From NCBI GenBank assembly GCA_002297935.1, contig DBLC01000027.1, positions 9,170 to 16,594 of the forward strand: DNA of 7,425 nt, read 5' to 3'. The translations under genes and the position numbers were made by a program. This stretch comes from Dialister sp. UBA734 (lineage in GTDB: Bacteria; Bacillota; Negativicutes; Veillonellales; Dialisteraceae). The notes under the pieces were generated by a model. The model had not been told where the DNA came from. It saw nothing but the letters and a program-made list of their open reading frames with translations, and made no database searches. Position 1 is the stretch's first letter, and every line of letters starts with the position of its first letter. This document shows positions 1 to 5,993 of the stretch, one piece after another.

Positions 1-3
1 ACC

Positions 4-35
4 ATTACGCACTACGCACTACTCACTACGCACTT
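4..35. repeat. Heptamer tandem array A (ACTACGC / complement GTGCGTA)
   Basis: Four consecutive 7-base units are visible: ATTACGC at 4-10, ACTACGC at 11-17, ACTACTC at 18-24 and ACTACGC at 25-31, followed by a partial ACTT. On the complementary strand the unit reads GTGCGTA or GTGAGTA. The array probably continues to the left of the window or starts just outside it. It has no coding sense. It matters because two further period-7 arrays with related units occur at 4992-5019 and 5178-5205. Confidence 0.8.
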
Positions 36-71
36 TTCCATCAAAAACAAATAAATGACCCGTCACTGTCA

Positions 72-100
72 TAGACATAACCGCTATGTCGCGTTATAAT
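72..100 (+). promoter_or_regulatory. Probable promoter of metG-tatD
   Basis: TAGACA at 72-77 matches the -35 consensus TTGACA at five of six bases. A perfect TATAAT lies at 95-100, with an ideal spacer of exactly 17 bases. Transcription would start near 107, giving a leader of about 50 bases before the metG start. A leader this short has no room for a T-box or a SAM riboswitch. This is the best-looking promoter in the window; the call is from sequence only. Confidence 0.75.
74..90. promoter_or_regulatory. Palindrome inside the metG promoter, possible operator
   Basis: GACATA at 74-79 and TATGTC at 85-90 form a perfect 6-base inverted repeat with a 5-base centre. It covers the -35 hexamer and half of the spacer, a position typical of a repressor site. 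No regulator is identified, and a 6-base arm pair can arise by chance. Confidence 0.35.
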
Positions 101-145
101 AGATGAAATATTGCTGATGAGACGATATCATCGGTTATCTCATAC

Positions 146-152
146 AGGAGGA
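146..152 (+). promoter_or_regulatory. Ribosome binding site that fixes the metG start
   Basis: AGGAGGA at 146-152 is a near-perfect Shine-Dalgarno sequence, six bases before the ATG at 159. The open frame continues upstream to an ATG at 111, but that codon has no such site and lies almost at the predicted transcription start. The 159 start is therefore clearly preferred. Confidence 0.9.
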
Positions 153-158
153 ATTTTC

Positions 159-2108
159 ATGAGCGAAAAACCAAAGTACTACATTACCACCCCGATTTAC
201 TACCCCAGTGCGAAATTGCACATCGGACATACCTATTGCACATCCATTGCGGACAGCATGGCTCGTTTCAAGCGTTTGGACGGCTATGATGTCTTTTTCC
301 TGACCGGTTCTGATGAACACGGACAGAAGATTGAACAGAAGGCCGAAGAAGCAGGGGTTACCCCGATCGAATACACCAATAAGATTGTTGGCATGTTCCA
401 GCAGCTTTGGAAAGAACTGAATATTTCCAATGATGACTTCATTCGTACCACCGAAGAACGTCATAAGAAAGTGGTGCAGATGCTGTTCCAGCGTGCCTAT
501 GACAACGGAGATATTTACAAAGGAAAATACGAAGGCTGGTACTGTGTACCTTGCGAATCCTTCTGGCCAGAAAACAAACTGGACGAAAATCATGTGTGCC
601 CCGATTGTGGCCGTCCGCTGCAGCGGGTCAGTGAAGAAGCCTATTTCTTCAAAATGTCCAAGTATGCGGACCGTTGGCTGAAATATATCGAAGAAAACCC
701 GTCTTTCATCCAGCCGGAATCTCGTAGAAATGAAATGATTCAGTTCGTCAAGAGCGGTTTGGAAGACCTTTGCGTATCCCGTACCAGCTTCACCTGGGGC
801 ATTCAGGTGCCGTTCGACCCGAAGCATGTGGTGTATGTATGGTTCGATGCTCTGGTCAACTACCTCACCGCAGCCGGCATTGTGGATGATCCGGAAAAAT
901 TCAAAAAATTCTGGCCTGCCGATGTGCACCTGGTAGGAAAGGAAATCGTTCGTTTCCATACCATCATTTGGCCGATTATGTTGATGAGCCTGGGCATTGA
1001 ACTGCCGAAGATGGTTTATGGCCATGGTTGGCTGATTGTCGACGGTGAAAAGATGTCCAAATCCAAGGGCAACGTGGTGGACCCAATTCCGCTGCTGCAG
1101 GAATTTGGCTCCGATGCCATTCGTTACTACCTGCTGAACGATATCCAGCTGGGACAGGACGGCAACTTCAGCCGCGACCGTCTCATCAGCCGCATCAATT
1201 CTGACCTGTCCAACGACCTGGGCAACCTGCTCTACAGAAGTTTGTCCATGGTAGAAAAATATAGAAATGGCGTCCTGTCCAAAGGCGATGCGTCTTCCGA
1301 TGCCACTGTAGCAGCTGCTTCTAAAGACATCGAAGAAAAAGCCGCTGAAGCCCTGGAAGGTCTGCGGGCTGGCATGGACGGATGGAAAATCAATGATGGT
1401 CTGAAAGCTGTCTGGTCTTTCGTTCGTGCGCTCAATAAATACGTCGATGTGACCATGCCATGGTCCTTGGCGAAGGACGAAGTCAAAGCACCGGTACTGG
1501 ATGCGGTGCTGTACCACCTCTGTGAAGGCCTCCGCTTCGTGGCTCTCCTGGCAGAACCGGTGATTCCGATTGCTTGCGAAAAAATGTGGAACCAGTTGGG
1601 CCTCACCAATTTCAAAGACGCTTCCTATGCAGATTTGACTTGGGGCGGCATAGCTGACGGAACCCATATTAATAAGGGCCCACAGCTTTTCCCAAGAATT
1701 GAAATCGAAGAAGAGGAAGAAAAGCCAGCACCAAAGAAAGCAGAAAAGAAAGCAGCTAAAAAAGAAGAGAAGAAAGAAGAAAAGCAGGGAAATATTTCCA
1801 TTGATGATTTCTTCAAAACCGATCTTCGGGTCGCTGAAATTCTGACCGCAGAAAAAGTTGAAAAATCCAATAAGCTGATCAAGATGACTGTCTCTGTAGG
1901 CGAAGGGGATACCCGCACGGTAGTGAGCGGTATTTCTCAGTACTACAAACCGGAAGACTTGATTGGTAAACACGTCATTTTCGTTTCCAACCTGAAACCG
2001 GCCAAACTGATGGGCATCGAATCCCAGGGCATGATTCTGGCGGCTTCTAAAGATGGCAACCTGCAGGTGCCTTTCGTTGATATGCCTGCTGGCAGCAAGG
2101 TGAAATAA
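159..2108 (+). CDS. metG: Methionyl-tRNA synthetase
   Basis: This 649-residue cytoplasmic class I enzyme attaches methionine to tRNA-Met using ATP, supplying both translation initiation and elongation. Signature HIGH is at residues 21-24 and KMSKS at 298-302. Cysteines 129, 132, 147 and 150 form the CxxC...CxxC zinc knuckle in the connective peptide. After the catalytic core and the helical anticodon-binding domain comes a lysine/glutamate-rich linker (about 515-544). A C-terminal EMAP/Trbp111-like tRNA-binding and dimerisation domain follows (about 547-649, starting near ISIDDFFKTDLRVAEI). The length and architecture match Bacillus-type MetRS (about 650-665 residues). The start at 159 is set by a strong ribosome binding site. 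The stop overlaps the tatD start by one base, so the two genes are probably co-transcribed and translationally coupled. All key motifs are intact and nothing suggests decay. Confidence 0.97.
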   Translation: MSEKPKYYITTPIYYPSAKLHIGHTYCTSIADSMARFKRLDGYDVFFLTGSDEHGQKIEQKAEEAGVTPIEYTNKIVGMFQQLWKELNISNDDFIRTTEERHKKVVQMLFQRAYDNGDIYKGKYEGWYCVPCESFWPENKLDENHVCPDCGRPLQRVSEEAYFFKMSKYADRWLKYIEENPSFIQPESRRNEMIQFVKSGLEDLCVSRTSFTWGIQVPFDPKHVVYVWFDALVNYLTAAGIVDDPEKFKKFWPADVHLVGKEIVRFHTIIWPIMLMSLGIELPKMVYGHGWLIVDGEKMSKSKGNVVDPIPLLQEFGSDAIRYYLLNDIQLGQDGNFSRDRLISRINSDLSNDLGNLLYRSLSMVEKYRNGVLSKGDASSDATVAAASKDIEEKAAEALEGLRAGMDGWKINDGLKAVWSFVRALNKYVDVTMPWSLAKDEVKAPVLDAVLYHLCEGLRFVALLAEPVIPIACEKMWNQLGLTNFKDASYADLTWGGIADGTHINKGPQLFPRIEIEEEEEKPAPKKAEKKAAKKEEKKEEKQGNISIDDFFKTDLRVAEILTAEKVEKSNKLIKMTVSVGEGDTRTVVSGISQYYKPEDLIGKHVIFVSNLKPAKLMGIESQGMILAASKDGNLQVPFVDMPAGSKVK

Positions 2109-2881
2109 TGGGTCTCTTTGACACCCACGCCCACCTGTATGACAAAGCCTTTGATAGAGACCGGGAAGAAGTGATTTCTCGGATTCTCCAGACTTTGGAC
2201 TACGTAGTGATTCCTTCGGAAGATGTAGCGACCAGTCAAAAAGCCATTGCCTTGGCAGAATCCCACGACAGCCTGTATGCTGCCGTGGGGATTCACCCCC
2301 AGGTGACGAAAGACGCCACAGAAGAAGCCATGGCCGAATTGGCAGATTTGGTGAAACAGCACCCCAAAGTGAAAGCCATTGGGGAAATCGGGCTGGATTA
2401 CTACTATCTTTATACCGATAAGGAAACACAGATAAAGTGGTTCGCCCGGCAAATCGAATTAGCAAAGGAATTGGACCTTCCCATACTGATTCATGACCGA
2501 GATGCCCATGGCGATACCTTGGACATCTTAAAAGAACACAAAGGTAAGAATCTGCGAGGCATCCTTCATTGCTTCTCCGGCAGCTTAGAAACCGCCAAAG
2601 AATTGATGAAACTGGGCTTCTATATTTCCTTTGCGGGACCGGTGGTACTTCCTAAGAGCTTGAAACTCAAAGAAGTGGCGAAAGAAATTCCTTTGGACCG
2701 ACTTCTCATTGAAACCGACAGCCCTTATCTGACACCGCCGCCGAATCGGGGAAAGCGGAATGATCCATCTAATGTGTATTACGTGGCCCAAGAACTGGCC
2801 CGTTTGAAAGATATGCCATTGGAAAATCTGGTGGCTGCTACCACGAAAAATGCAAAGACGATCTATCAAATAGAAGAGTAA
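2108..2881 (+). CDS. tatD: TatD family metal-dependent hydrolase (putative 3'-5' DNase)
   Basis: A 257-residue TIM-barrel metallohydrolase of the TatD/YcfH family. Characterised members are Mg-dependent DNA 3'-5' exonucleases implicated in DNA repair and quality control; the substrate of this one is not known. Visible metal ligands and motifs are H7 and H9 in DTHAHL, GIHP at 61-64, E93 in GEIGLDY, H129 in ILIHDRDAH, H154 in LHCFSG and D204 in IETDSPYL. Length is normal for the family (about 255-265). The ATG shares its A with the metG stop (TAATG), and AAGGTGA in the last metG codons serves as its ribosome binding site. In many Firmicutes metG-tatD continues into rnmV and ksgA; here a terminator follows at once and those genes are absent from the window. 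The gene is complete. Confidence 0.93.
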   Translation: MGLFDTHAHLYDKAFDRDREEVISRILQTLDYVVIPSEDVATSQKAIALAESHDSLYAAVGIHPQVTKDATEEAMAELADLVKQHPKVKAIGEIGLDYYYLYTDKETQIKWFARQIELAKELDLPILIHDRDAHGDTLDILKEHKGKNLRGILHCFSGSLETAKELMKLGFYISFAGPVVLPKSLKLKEVAKEIPLDRLLIETDSPYLTPPPNRGKRNDPSNVYYVAQELARLKDMPLENLVAATTKNAKTIYQIEE

Positions 2882-2883
2882 AA

Positions 2884-2926
2884 AAGTGTGACGAAACATT
2901 TCGTGTTTTGTCACACTTATTTTTTT
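2884..2926 (+). terminator. Rho-independent terminator of metG-tatD
   Basis: AAGTGTGACGAAACA at 2884-2898 pairs with 2904-2918 over 15 base pairs including one G-U pair, around a 5-base TTTCG loop. An interrupted T run follows to 2926. It begins three bases after the tatD stop, which closes the operon. Confidence 0.92.
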
Positions 2927-3077
2927 GTGGTAATTTTATTAGTGATTCAAACTTCCCACCCCAAGATCTATTAGAAATATCGATAAAATCAAAGAAATAT
3001 TGCTACTTCATAGGACTCTTGCATATTTTACGTCCAATGGAGAAGTAGTTTCAATGGAAAGCATACTAAAACGGAAA

Positions 3078-3165
3078 GTCTCATTTTAAACCATGAGCGA
3101 AATAAATAGCCCTAAGGAATAACACAAAGATTCTTCGACACGGCCGTTGGCCGTCTCAGAATGAC
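3078..3165 (-). repeat. REP-like repeat, copy 1 (inverted)
   Basis: This is the reverse-orientation copy of an 88-base element. The 39-base core (3127-3165), read on the minus strand, starts GTCATTCTGAG and ends GAAGAATCTT. It contains a 6-base-pair stem ACGGCC/GGCCGT and outer ATTCT/AGAAT arms. Cores of this CATTCTGAG...GAAGAATC type are, from general knowledge, widespread dispersed intergenic repeats in bacteria. By hand, the copy aligns to copy 2 without gaps at about 64 of 88 positions. Confidence 0.75.
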
Positions 3166-3275
3166 ATAAAGAAGTGAGTTCGGTTAGATAGTAGAAAAGA
3201 ACGGCTTCCAGTAAAATCAAGGCTAACAGTGAAACCGTAGTATCACCACTGAATCAAAAGGAGCGCTCCACCAGC

Positions 3276-3363
3276 GTCATTCTGAGCCGCCCGAAGGGCG
3301 TGCCGAAGAATCTTTGTTGTATTCCTAAAGGCGATATGAGAGAAACGCGGTATGAAATGAGAC
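3276..3363 (+). repeat. REP-like repeat, copy 2 (direct)
   Basis: The + strand copy begins GTCATTCTGAG at 3276. Its 39-base core ends at 3314 and matches copy 1 at 33 of 39 positions. The inner stem is CGCCC/GGGCG around GAA. One stem pair that is G-C in copy 1 is C-G here, so the hairpin is kept by compensating changes. Similarity to copy 1 continues through ATTCCT near 3321 and AAATGAGAC at 3355-3363. The copies face each other across 110 bases, so a read-through transcript could fold into a large hairpin. Confidence 0.75.
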
Positions 3364-3446
3364 AAAGCGTCTGGGGCGTTTACGTACAAGGCTAACAGAC
3401 AAGCACTATTAGCTGTATGTATGGCACCTGGTAATAGTTATAGAGG

Positions 3447-3476
3447 AACCTGAGAAACTTGAGCAACCTAAGAAAC
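3447..3476. repeat. Short imperfect direct repeat (period 18)
   Basis: AACCTGAGAAAC at 3447-3458 is repeated as AACCTAAGAAAC at 3465-3476, with one mismatch. Two copies only; function unknown and possibly chance. Confidence 0.45.
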
Positions 3477-3491
3477 CTGTATTCCCTAGGG

Positions 3492-3544
3492 GTGTGAAAT
3501 GATTTGAAAGCAAATCCATACAGGCAACAGAAACCTTTTCACAC
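3492..3544 (+). other. Nested inverted repeat upstream of the unknown membrane-protein gene
   Basis: GTGTGAAA at 3492-3499 is complementary to TTTCACAC at 3537-3544. Inside it lies a second hairpin, GATTTG (3501-3506) and CAAATC (3511-3516), with a 4-base AAAG loop. No T run follows, so it is not an intrinsic terminator. It could be a structured leader, a small RNA segment or a protein-binding site. Confidence 0.35.
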
Positions 3545-3547
3545 AAA

Positions 3548-3576
3548 TTGAAATCACTGGTAAAATATGATACCAT
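3548..3576 (+). promoter_or_regulatory. Weak candidate promoter of the unknown membrane-protein gene
   Basis: TTGAAA at 3548-3553 and TACCAT at 3571-3576 are 17 bases apart. The -35 matches five of six bases and the -10 four of six. A TATGAT at 3566-3571 is a better -10 but has no matching -35. The preceding operon is closed by a strong terminator 630 bases upstream, so a promoter is expected somewhere here. Confidence 0.3.
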
Positions 3577-3638
3577 GTATAAGAAATTTTATTTATAAGA
3601 AAATCATAGATTTTGAAGAAAATAGGGTGTAAGATTTG

Positions 3639-4982
3639 ATGTTTATTATTCCTTATATTGTATTGGCTGCTGTGACGGCTTTGTTCTTATTGGTGTCCTA
3701 TTTCTTGGTCTTTGGATTGCCGGGCAAGAAGAAAAAGGAAATCCAGGAGGAGACGGCTGCGGATTTGGAAAAGACCATGGAAATCCCGCTGCCGCTGAAA
3801 GAAAAGGAAGAAGCCAAGAAGACTGCCGAGGAAACGGTGGACGAAGCCACCCAGATTCTGCCTTCTCTGGGACGTCATGGTGCTTCCAAAGCGCAGGATT
3901 TGGAAGAAGAAAAGACGAAGGTGTTTTCTCGAAAAGAATTGGAAAATACAGCGCCCTATGAAGCCGCACCGGCAGAAAAGGGACCTTTTGCGGCAGAACC
4001 GATGCCGGAAATTCTGGGAGACAAGCCAGAAGTCAATTCGCTGGAAGAACATTTCGTTCGTCATTTCTTGAACCGCTATGGTGCCGTATCCCATACGGTC
4101 GAACAGGATACCCGCATTGTGACCCATCGCTTGATTGATGGACTCCATCTGTCTGATAAAGAAGCGGTGGACACTTTGACCCATATCATGGTGCAGGAAG
4201 CCCTTCAGAATGCCCAGCGGACCTACGTGATGATGCCGACACCGCGGGTGCTGGAAATGGTGGCCGATGCCTTTTCCGATGTGGCCCATGGCAAGCGGTC
4301 GGAAACGAAGACCATTTTGGCCTATGATGCGTTGAAAGCCATGCCACGTATGGAAGAAAGTGGATTCCAGGCTTTGTCATTGCTTCTGATTTTCCATTAT
4401 TCCAGAAATACAGACAATTTCGATGCCGCCCATCTGAAACGGTACACTGAAAAATACATCACTCCGTTCTTGGGAAAACTGCCTGATGAATACAGCGGCT
4501 ATCAGCAGCTGGAATATTTACATTGTATTTCCTTGGAAAATAAGGAAATCGCTTTCGGACAGGTGCTCCATGATTCGTATCCATTGATTTTTGCTTTCCG
4601 TGGTTCTATGAAGAGCGAATTGGATGCGGTCTATCAGGGCTGGCCCCAAGGGGCTGTGGTACCGAGTTTGTATAATTCTTATTACAAACTGGCGGCTGTA
4701 GATGAAACCACCTTGAAGGCTCTTTTGGATGATTTGGGAATTGAAGATATGGTGACCCGGCATAACATCCAGGCTTTGGCCGAATCCCGGCCTGTGGCTT
4801 ATGACAGAAAAGAAATGGGTTATATCTTGAGCCATATTTCTTCTGATCTGTCGAAATTGCAGAACGCTTGGGATACCAGCATGCTCCGTCGTTCGTCCCT
4901 GACTTTGATGGGCATGTATATTGCAAAAATTTGCATCCGGGAAACCATTGGCGAAGATTTCGATTTGAGCCATTGGATGTAA
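3639..4982 (+). CDS. Membrane-anchored protein of unknown function with charged linker
   Basis: A 447-residue protein I do not recognise with confidence. Residues 3-25 form one hydrophobic helix followed at once by KKKK (30-33), so the N terminus is probably a signal anchor with the rest in the cytoplasm. Residues 34-125 are a low-complexity, Glu/Lys/Ala/Pro-rich linker, probably disordered. Residues about 130-447 look like a helical globular domain with conserved-looking stretches LSLLLIFHYSRN (247-258) and YQQLEYLHCISL (288-299). These faintly recall the uncharacterised LPO_1073/Vpar_1526 family, from memory and unverified. The linker has three similar threonine motifs, EKTMEI (T46), EATQIL (T71) and EKTKVF (T93). 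ATG 3639 is chosen; a TTG at 3636 would add one residue and sits closer to the weak AGGGTG site (3624-3629). No enzyme motif is visible. The gene stands alone between intergenic repeats. Confidence 0.8.
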   Translation: MFIIPYIVLAAVTALFLLVSYFLVFGLPGKKKKEIQEETAADLEKTMEIPLPLKEKEEAKKTAEETVDEATQILPSLGRHGASKAQDLEEEKTKVFSRKELENTAPYEAAPAEKGPFAAEPMPEILGDKPEVNSLEEHFVRHFLNRYGAVSHTVEQDTRIVTHRLIDGLHLSDKEAVDTLTHIMVQEALQNAQRTYVMMPTPRVLEMVADAFSDVAHGKRSETKTILAYDALKAMPRMEESGFQALSLLLIFHYSRNTDNFDAAHLKRYTEKYITPFLGKLPDEYSGYQQLEYLHCISLENKEIAFGQVLHDSYPLIFAFRGSMKSELDAVYQGWPQGAVVPSLYNSYYKLAAVDETTLKALLDDLGIEDMVTRHNIQALAESRPVAYDRKEMGYILSHISSDLSKLQNAWDTSMLRRSSLTLMGMYIAKICIRETIGEDFDLSHWM

Positions 4983-4991
4983 AAAGCAGTT

Positions 4992-5019
4992 AGAAGTGAG
5001 AAGTGAGAAGTTAGAAATG
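4992..5019. repeat. Heptamer tandem array B (AGAAGTG, i.e. GTGAGAA)
   Basis: Four period-7 units follow the unknown gene: AGAAGTG at 4992-4998 and 4999-5005, AGAAGTT at 5006-5012, and AGAAATG at 5013-5019. Read in the GTG phase the unit is GTGAGAA. It shares period and GTG start with arrays A and C. Confidence 0.8.
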
Positions 5020-5025
5020 GTGGTA

Positions 5026-5051
5026 GCGGCACACAATTCATAAAGTGCCGC
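5026..5051 (+). other. GC-rich hairpin downstream of the unknown gene
   Basis: GCGGCAC at 5026-5032 is perfectly complementary to GTGCCGC at 5045-5051 with a 12-base loop. It is followed by AAAATTTTG rather than a T run, so it is a poor intrinsic terminator. It may stabilise the 3' end of the upstream transcript. Confidence 0.45.
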
Positions 5052-5139
5052 AAAATTTTGTGATTTCTTGCTTTCCATTCAATTTCATAGTTTGTTCAAT
5101 GTGGAATTTACCCTGGTGGGGCTTTACTTTGAATGATAG

Positions 5140-5164
5140 AAATCTGCCGGGAGGCAGATTTTTT
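5140..5164 (+). terminator. Rho-independent terminator before sdaAB
   Basis: AAATCTGCC at 5140-5148 pairs perfectly with GGCAGATTT at 5153-5161 around a GGGA loop, running into six T residues (5159-5164). It is about 160 bases after the nearest stop codon. It probably ends the unknown gene's transcript, though it could terminate an unseen small transcript from 5053-5140. Confidence 0.85.
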
Positions 5165-5177
5165 ATTGGTTGATTTG

Positions 5178-5205
5178 GTGACTAGTGACTAGTGACTCGT
5201 GACTG
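5178..5205. repeat. Heptamer tandem array C (GTGACTA)
   Basis: Four period-7 units: GTGACTA at 5178-5184 and 5185-5191, GTGACTC at 5192-5198, and GTGACTG at 5199-5205. An inverted relative lies just downstream (CCAGTCAC, 5222-5229), giving an 8-base inverted repeat with GTGACTGG at 5199-5206. The array is immediately upstream of the sdaAB start region. Confidence 0.85.
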
Positions 5206-5208
5206 GGG

Positions 5209-5238
5209 TTGAAAATAATAACCAGTCACCAGTATACC
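5209..5238 (+). promoter_or_regulatory. Candidate promoter of sdaAB
   Basis: TTGAAA at 5209-5214 and TATACC at 5233-5238 are separated by 18 bases; the -10 is only four of six. The element lies between a terminator and the gene, where a promoter is needed. It sits within the GTGACTGG/CCAGTCAC inverted repeat (5199-5229), so the repeat could influence transcription. Confidence 0.35.
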
Positions 5239-5264
5239 GGTCACGTATAGGAAAGGAGAATATG

Positions 5265-5927
5265 ATGGGCATTTTTGATATTATTGGTCCGGTCATGATT
5301 GGACCATCCAGTTCACATACCGCGGGGGCGGCTCGCATTGGGCAGGTGGCCGGCCGCATTTTAGGAGAACCATTACAAAAGGCGCATATTACACTGTATG
5401 GTTCCTTTGCGAAAACCGGAAAAGGCCACGGCACCGATCGGGCACTGGCCGCTGGATTGATGGGATATGCACCGGATAGTGGTTCCATTCGGGATGCTTT
5501 GACCCTAGCGAAAGAGAAGGGGATTCCCATTTCTTTTTCCATTTCTGAAGACGATATGGGTCACCCCAATGTAGCAAAAATTGATGCCTATGGCATTCAT
5601 GGTTCCCATGTGGTGGTTGTGGGTCGCTCCCTTGGCGGTGGCCGCGTCATGATTACTGAAATTGATGGCTATCCAGTAGAAATCACCGGGGAAGAATATA
5701 CCTTCCTCACTCGCCATCACGATGTGCCAGGCATTGTGGCCGATGTGTGTCACTTACTGGCAGAAGAAAAAATCAATATTTCCACCATGCGTCTCTTCCG
5801 CAAAGGAAAAGGCGACGAAGCGGTCATGATTATTCATACGGACCAATTGGTGCCACAAAGCATGGTTAGTCATATAGTAAAAATCAATTCCAATATTTTA
5901 TACGCGATGTCTATGGATATTATTTAA
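5265..5927 (+). CDS. sdaAB: L-serine dehydratase, iron-sulfur-dependent, beta subunit
   Basis: A 220-residue beta subunit of the two-chain L-serine ammonia-lyase that converts L-serine to pyruvate and ammonia in the cytoplasm. The N-terminal domain shows the family hallmark GPSSSHTAG (13-21), then GHGTDRAL (54-61), HPNVAKID (100-107) and SLGGGRV (122-128). From about 147 to the end is an ACT domain (TRHHDVPGIVADVCHLLAEEKINIS region), a fold that often senses amino acids. Length is typical (about 220). Two adjacent ATGs (5262 and 5265) are possible; AAGGAG at 5253-5258 is better spaced for 5265, and the protein then starts MGIFDIIGP as is usual. A GTG at 5199 in frame falls inside the heptamer repeat and is rejected. 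The catalytic alpha subunit follows after an unusually long 209-base gap. Confidence 0.95.
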   Translation: MGIFDIIGPVMIGPSSSHTAGAARIGQVAGRILGEPLQKAHITLYGSFAKTGKGHGTDRALAAGLMGYAPDSGSIRDALTLAKEKGIPISFSISEDDMGHPNVAKIDAYGIHGSHVVVVGRSLGGGRVMITEIDGYPVEITGEEYTFLTRHHDVPGIVADVCHLLAEEKINISTMRLFRKGKGDEAVMIIHTDQLVPQSMVSHIVKINSNILYAMSMDII

Positions 5928-5972
5928 AAGGTTATTGTTTGCGGGGGTCCATAGATTGACAAGGAGAAGAAA

Positions 5973-5993
5973 ATGCTAGTGATAAGGTTATGA
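5973..5993 (+). CDS. Possible six-residue leader peptide (MLVIRL) of sdaAA
   Basis: AAGGAG at 5961-5966 lies six bases before an ATG at 5973, which opens a six-codon frame Met-Leu-Val-Ile-Arg-Leu ending in TGA at 5991-5993. The stop overlaps the first arm of the large hairpin that follows. The ribosome binding site is at least as good as that of sdaAA itself. The peptide holds leucine, valine and isoleucine, and uses CTA, ATA, AGG and TTA codons that look scarce in the neighbouring genes. This layout resembles an attenuation leader, but a frame this short can arise by chance and there is no clear terminator. Confidence 0.25.
   Translation: MLVIRL

Larger units (their letters stand above)
2927..3638. 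other. Long intergenic region without a credible gene
   Basis: About 700 bases with frequent stops in all frames on both strands and no ribosome binding site followed by a sustained frame. What can be seen is repeat material: the 88-base inverted pair (listed separately), a 7-base inverted repeat CTACTTC/GAAGTAG (3003-3009 and 3042-3048), a 12-base direct repeat CAAGGCTAACAG (3218-3229 and 3387-3398), a degenerate direct repeat at 3447-3476, and a nested hairpin at 3492-3544. It may be the remains of small mobile elements, or host a small RNA; neither is shown by the sequence. Confidence 0.6.

Noticed and set aside
111..158. 16-residue N-terminal extension of MetG from an upstream ATG
   Set aside because: The strong AGGAGGA site and the usual MetG beginning place the start at 159; the upstream ATG lies almost at the predicted transcription start.
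101..158. T-box or SAM riboswitch controlling metG
   Set aside because: The leader after the near-consensus promoter is only about 50 bases, and it shows no T-box sequence or terminator hairpin.
135..2465. Very long (776-codon) open frame on the minus strand across metG and part of tatD
   Set aside because: It lies fully antisense to two well-supported genes, has no ribosome binding site or recognisable domain, and its low-complexity Phe/Leu runs mirror the Glu/Lys linker of MetG. It follows from the sense-strand codon bias.
3687..4289. 200-codon minus-strand frame opposite the unknown membrane-protein gene
   Set aside because: No start signals and biased composition (Phe, His, Arg rich) expected from the antisense of a Glu/Lys-rich gene. 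The + strand frame has a typical anchor-linker-domain structure.
5026..5051. Hairpin as the intrinsic terminator of the unknown gene
   Set aside because: The stem is good but no T run follows and the loop is 12 bases; the hairpin at 5140-5164 fits far better.
5199..5264. GTG start at 5199 giving a longer SdaAB
   Set aside because: The GTG is part of the heptamer array, has no ribosome binding site, and the extra residues are not family-like; 5265 gives the standard N terminus.
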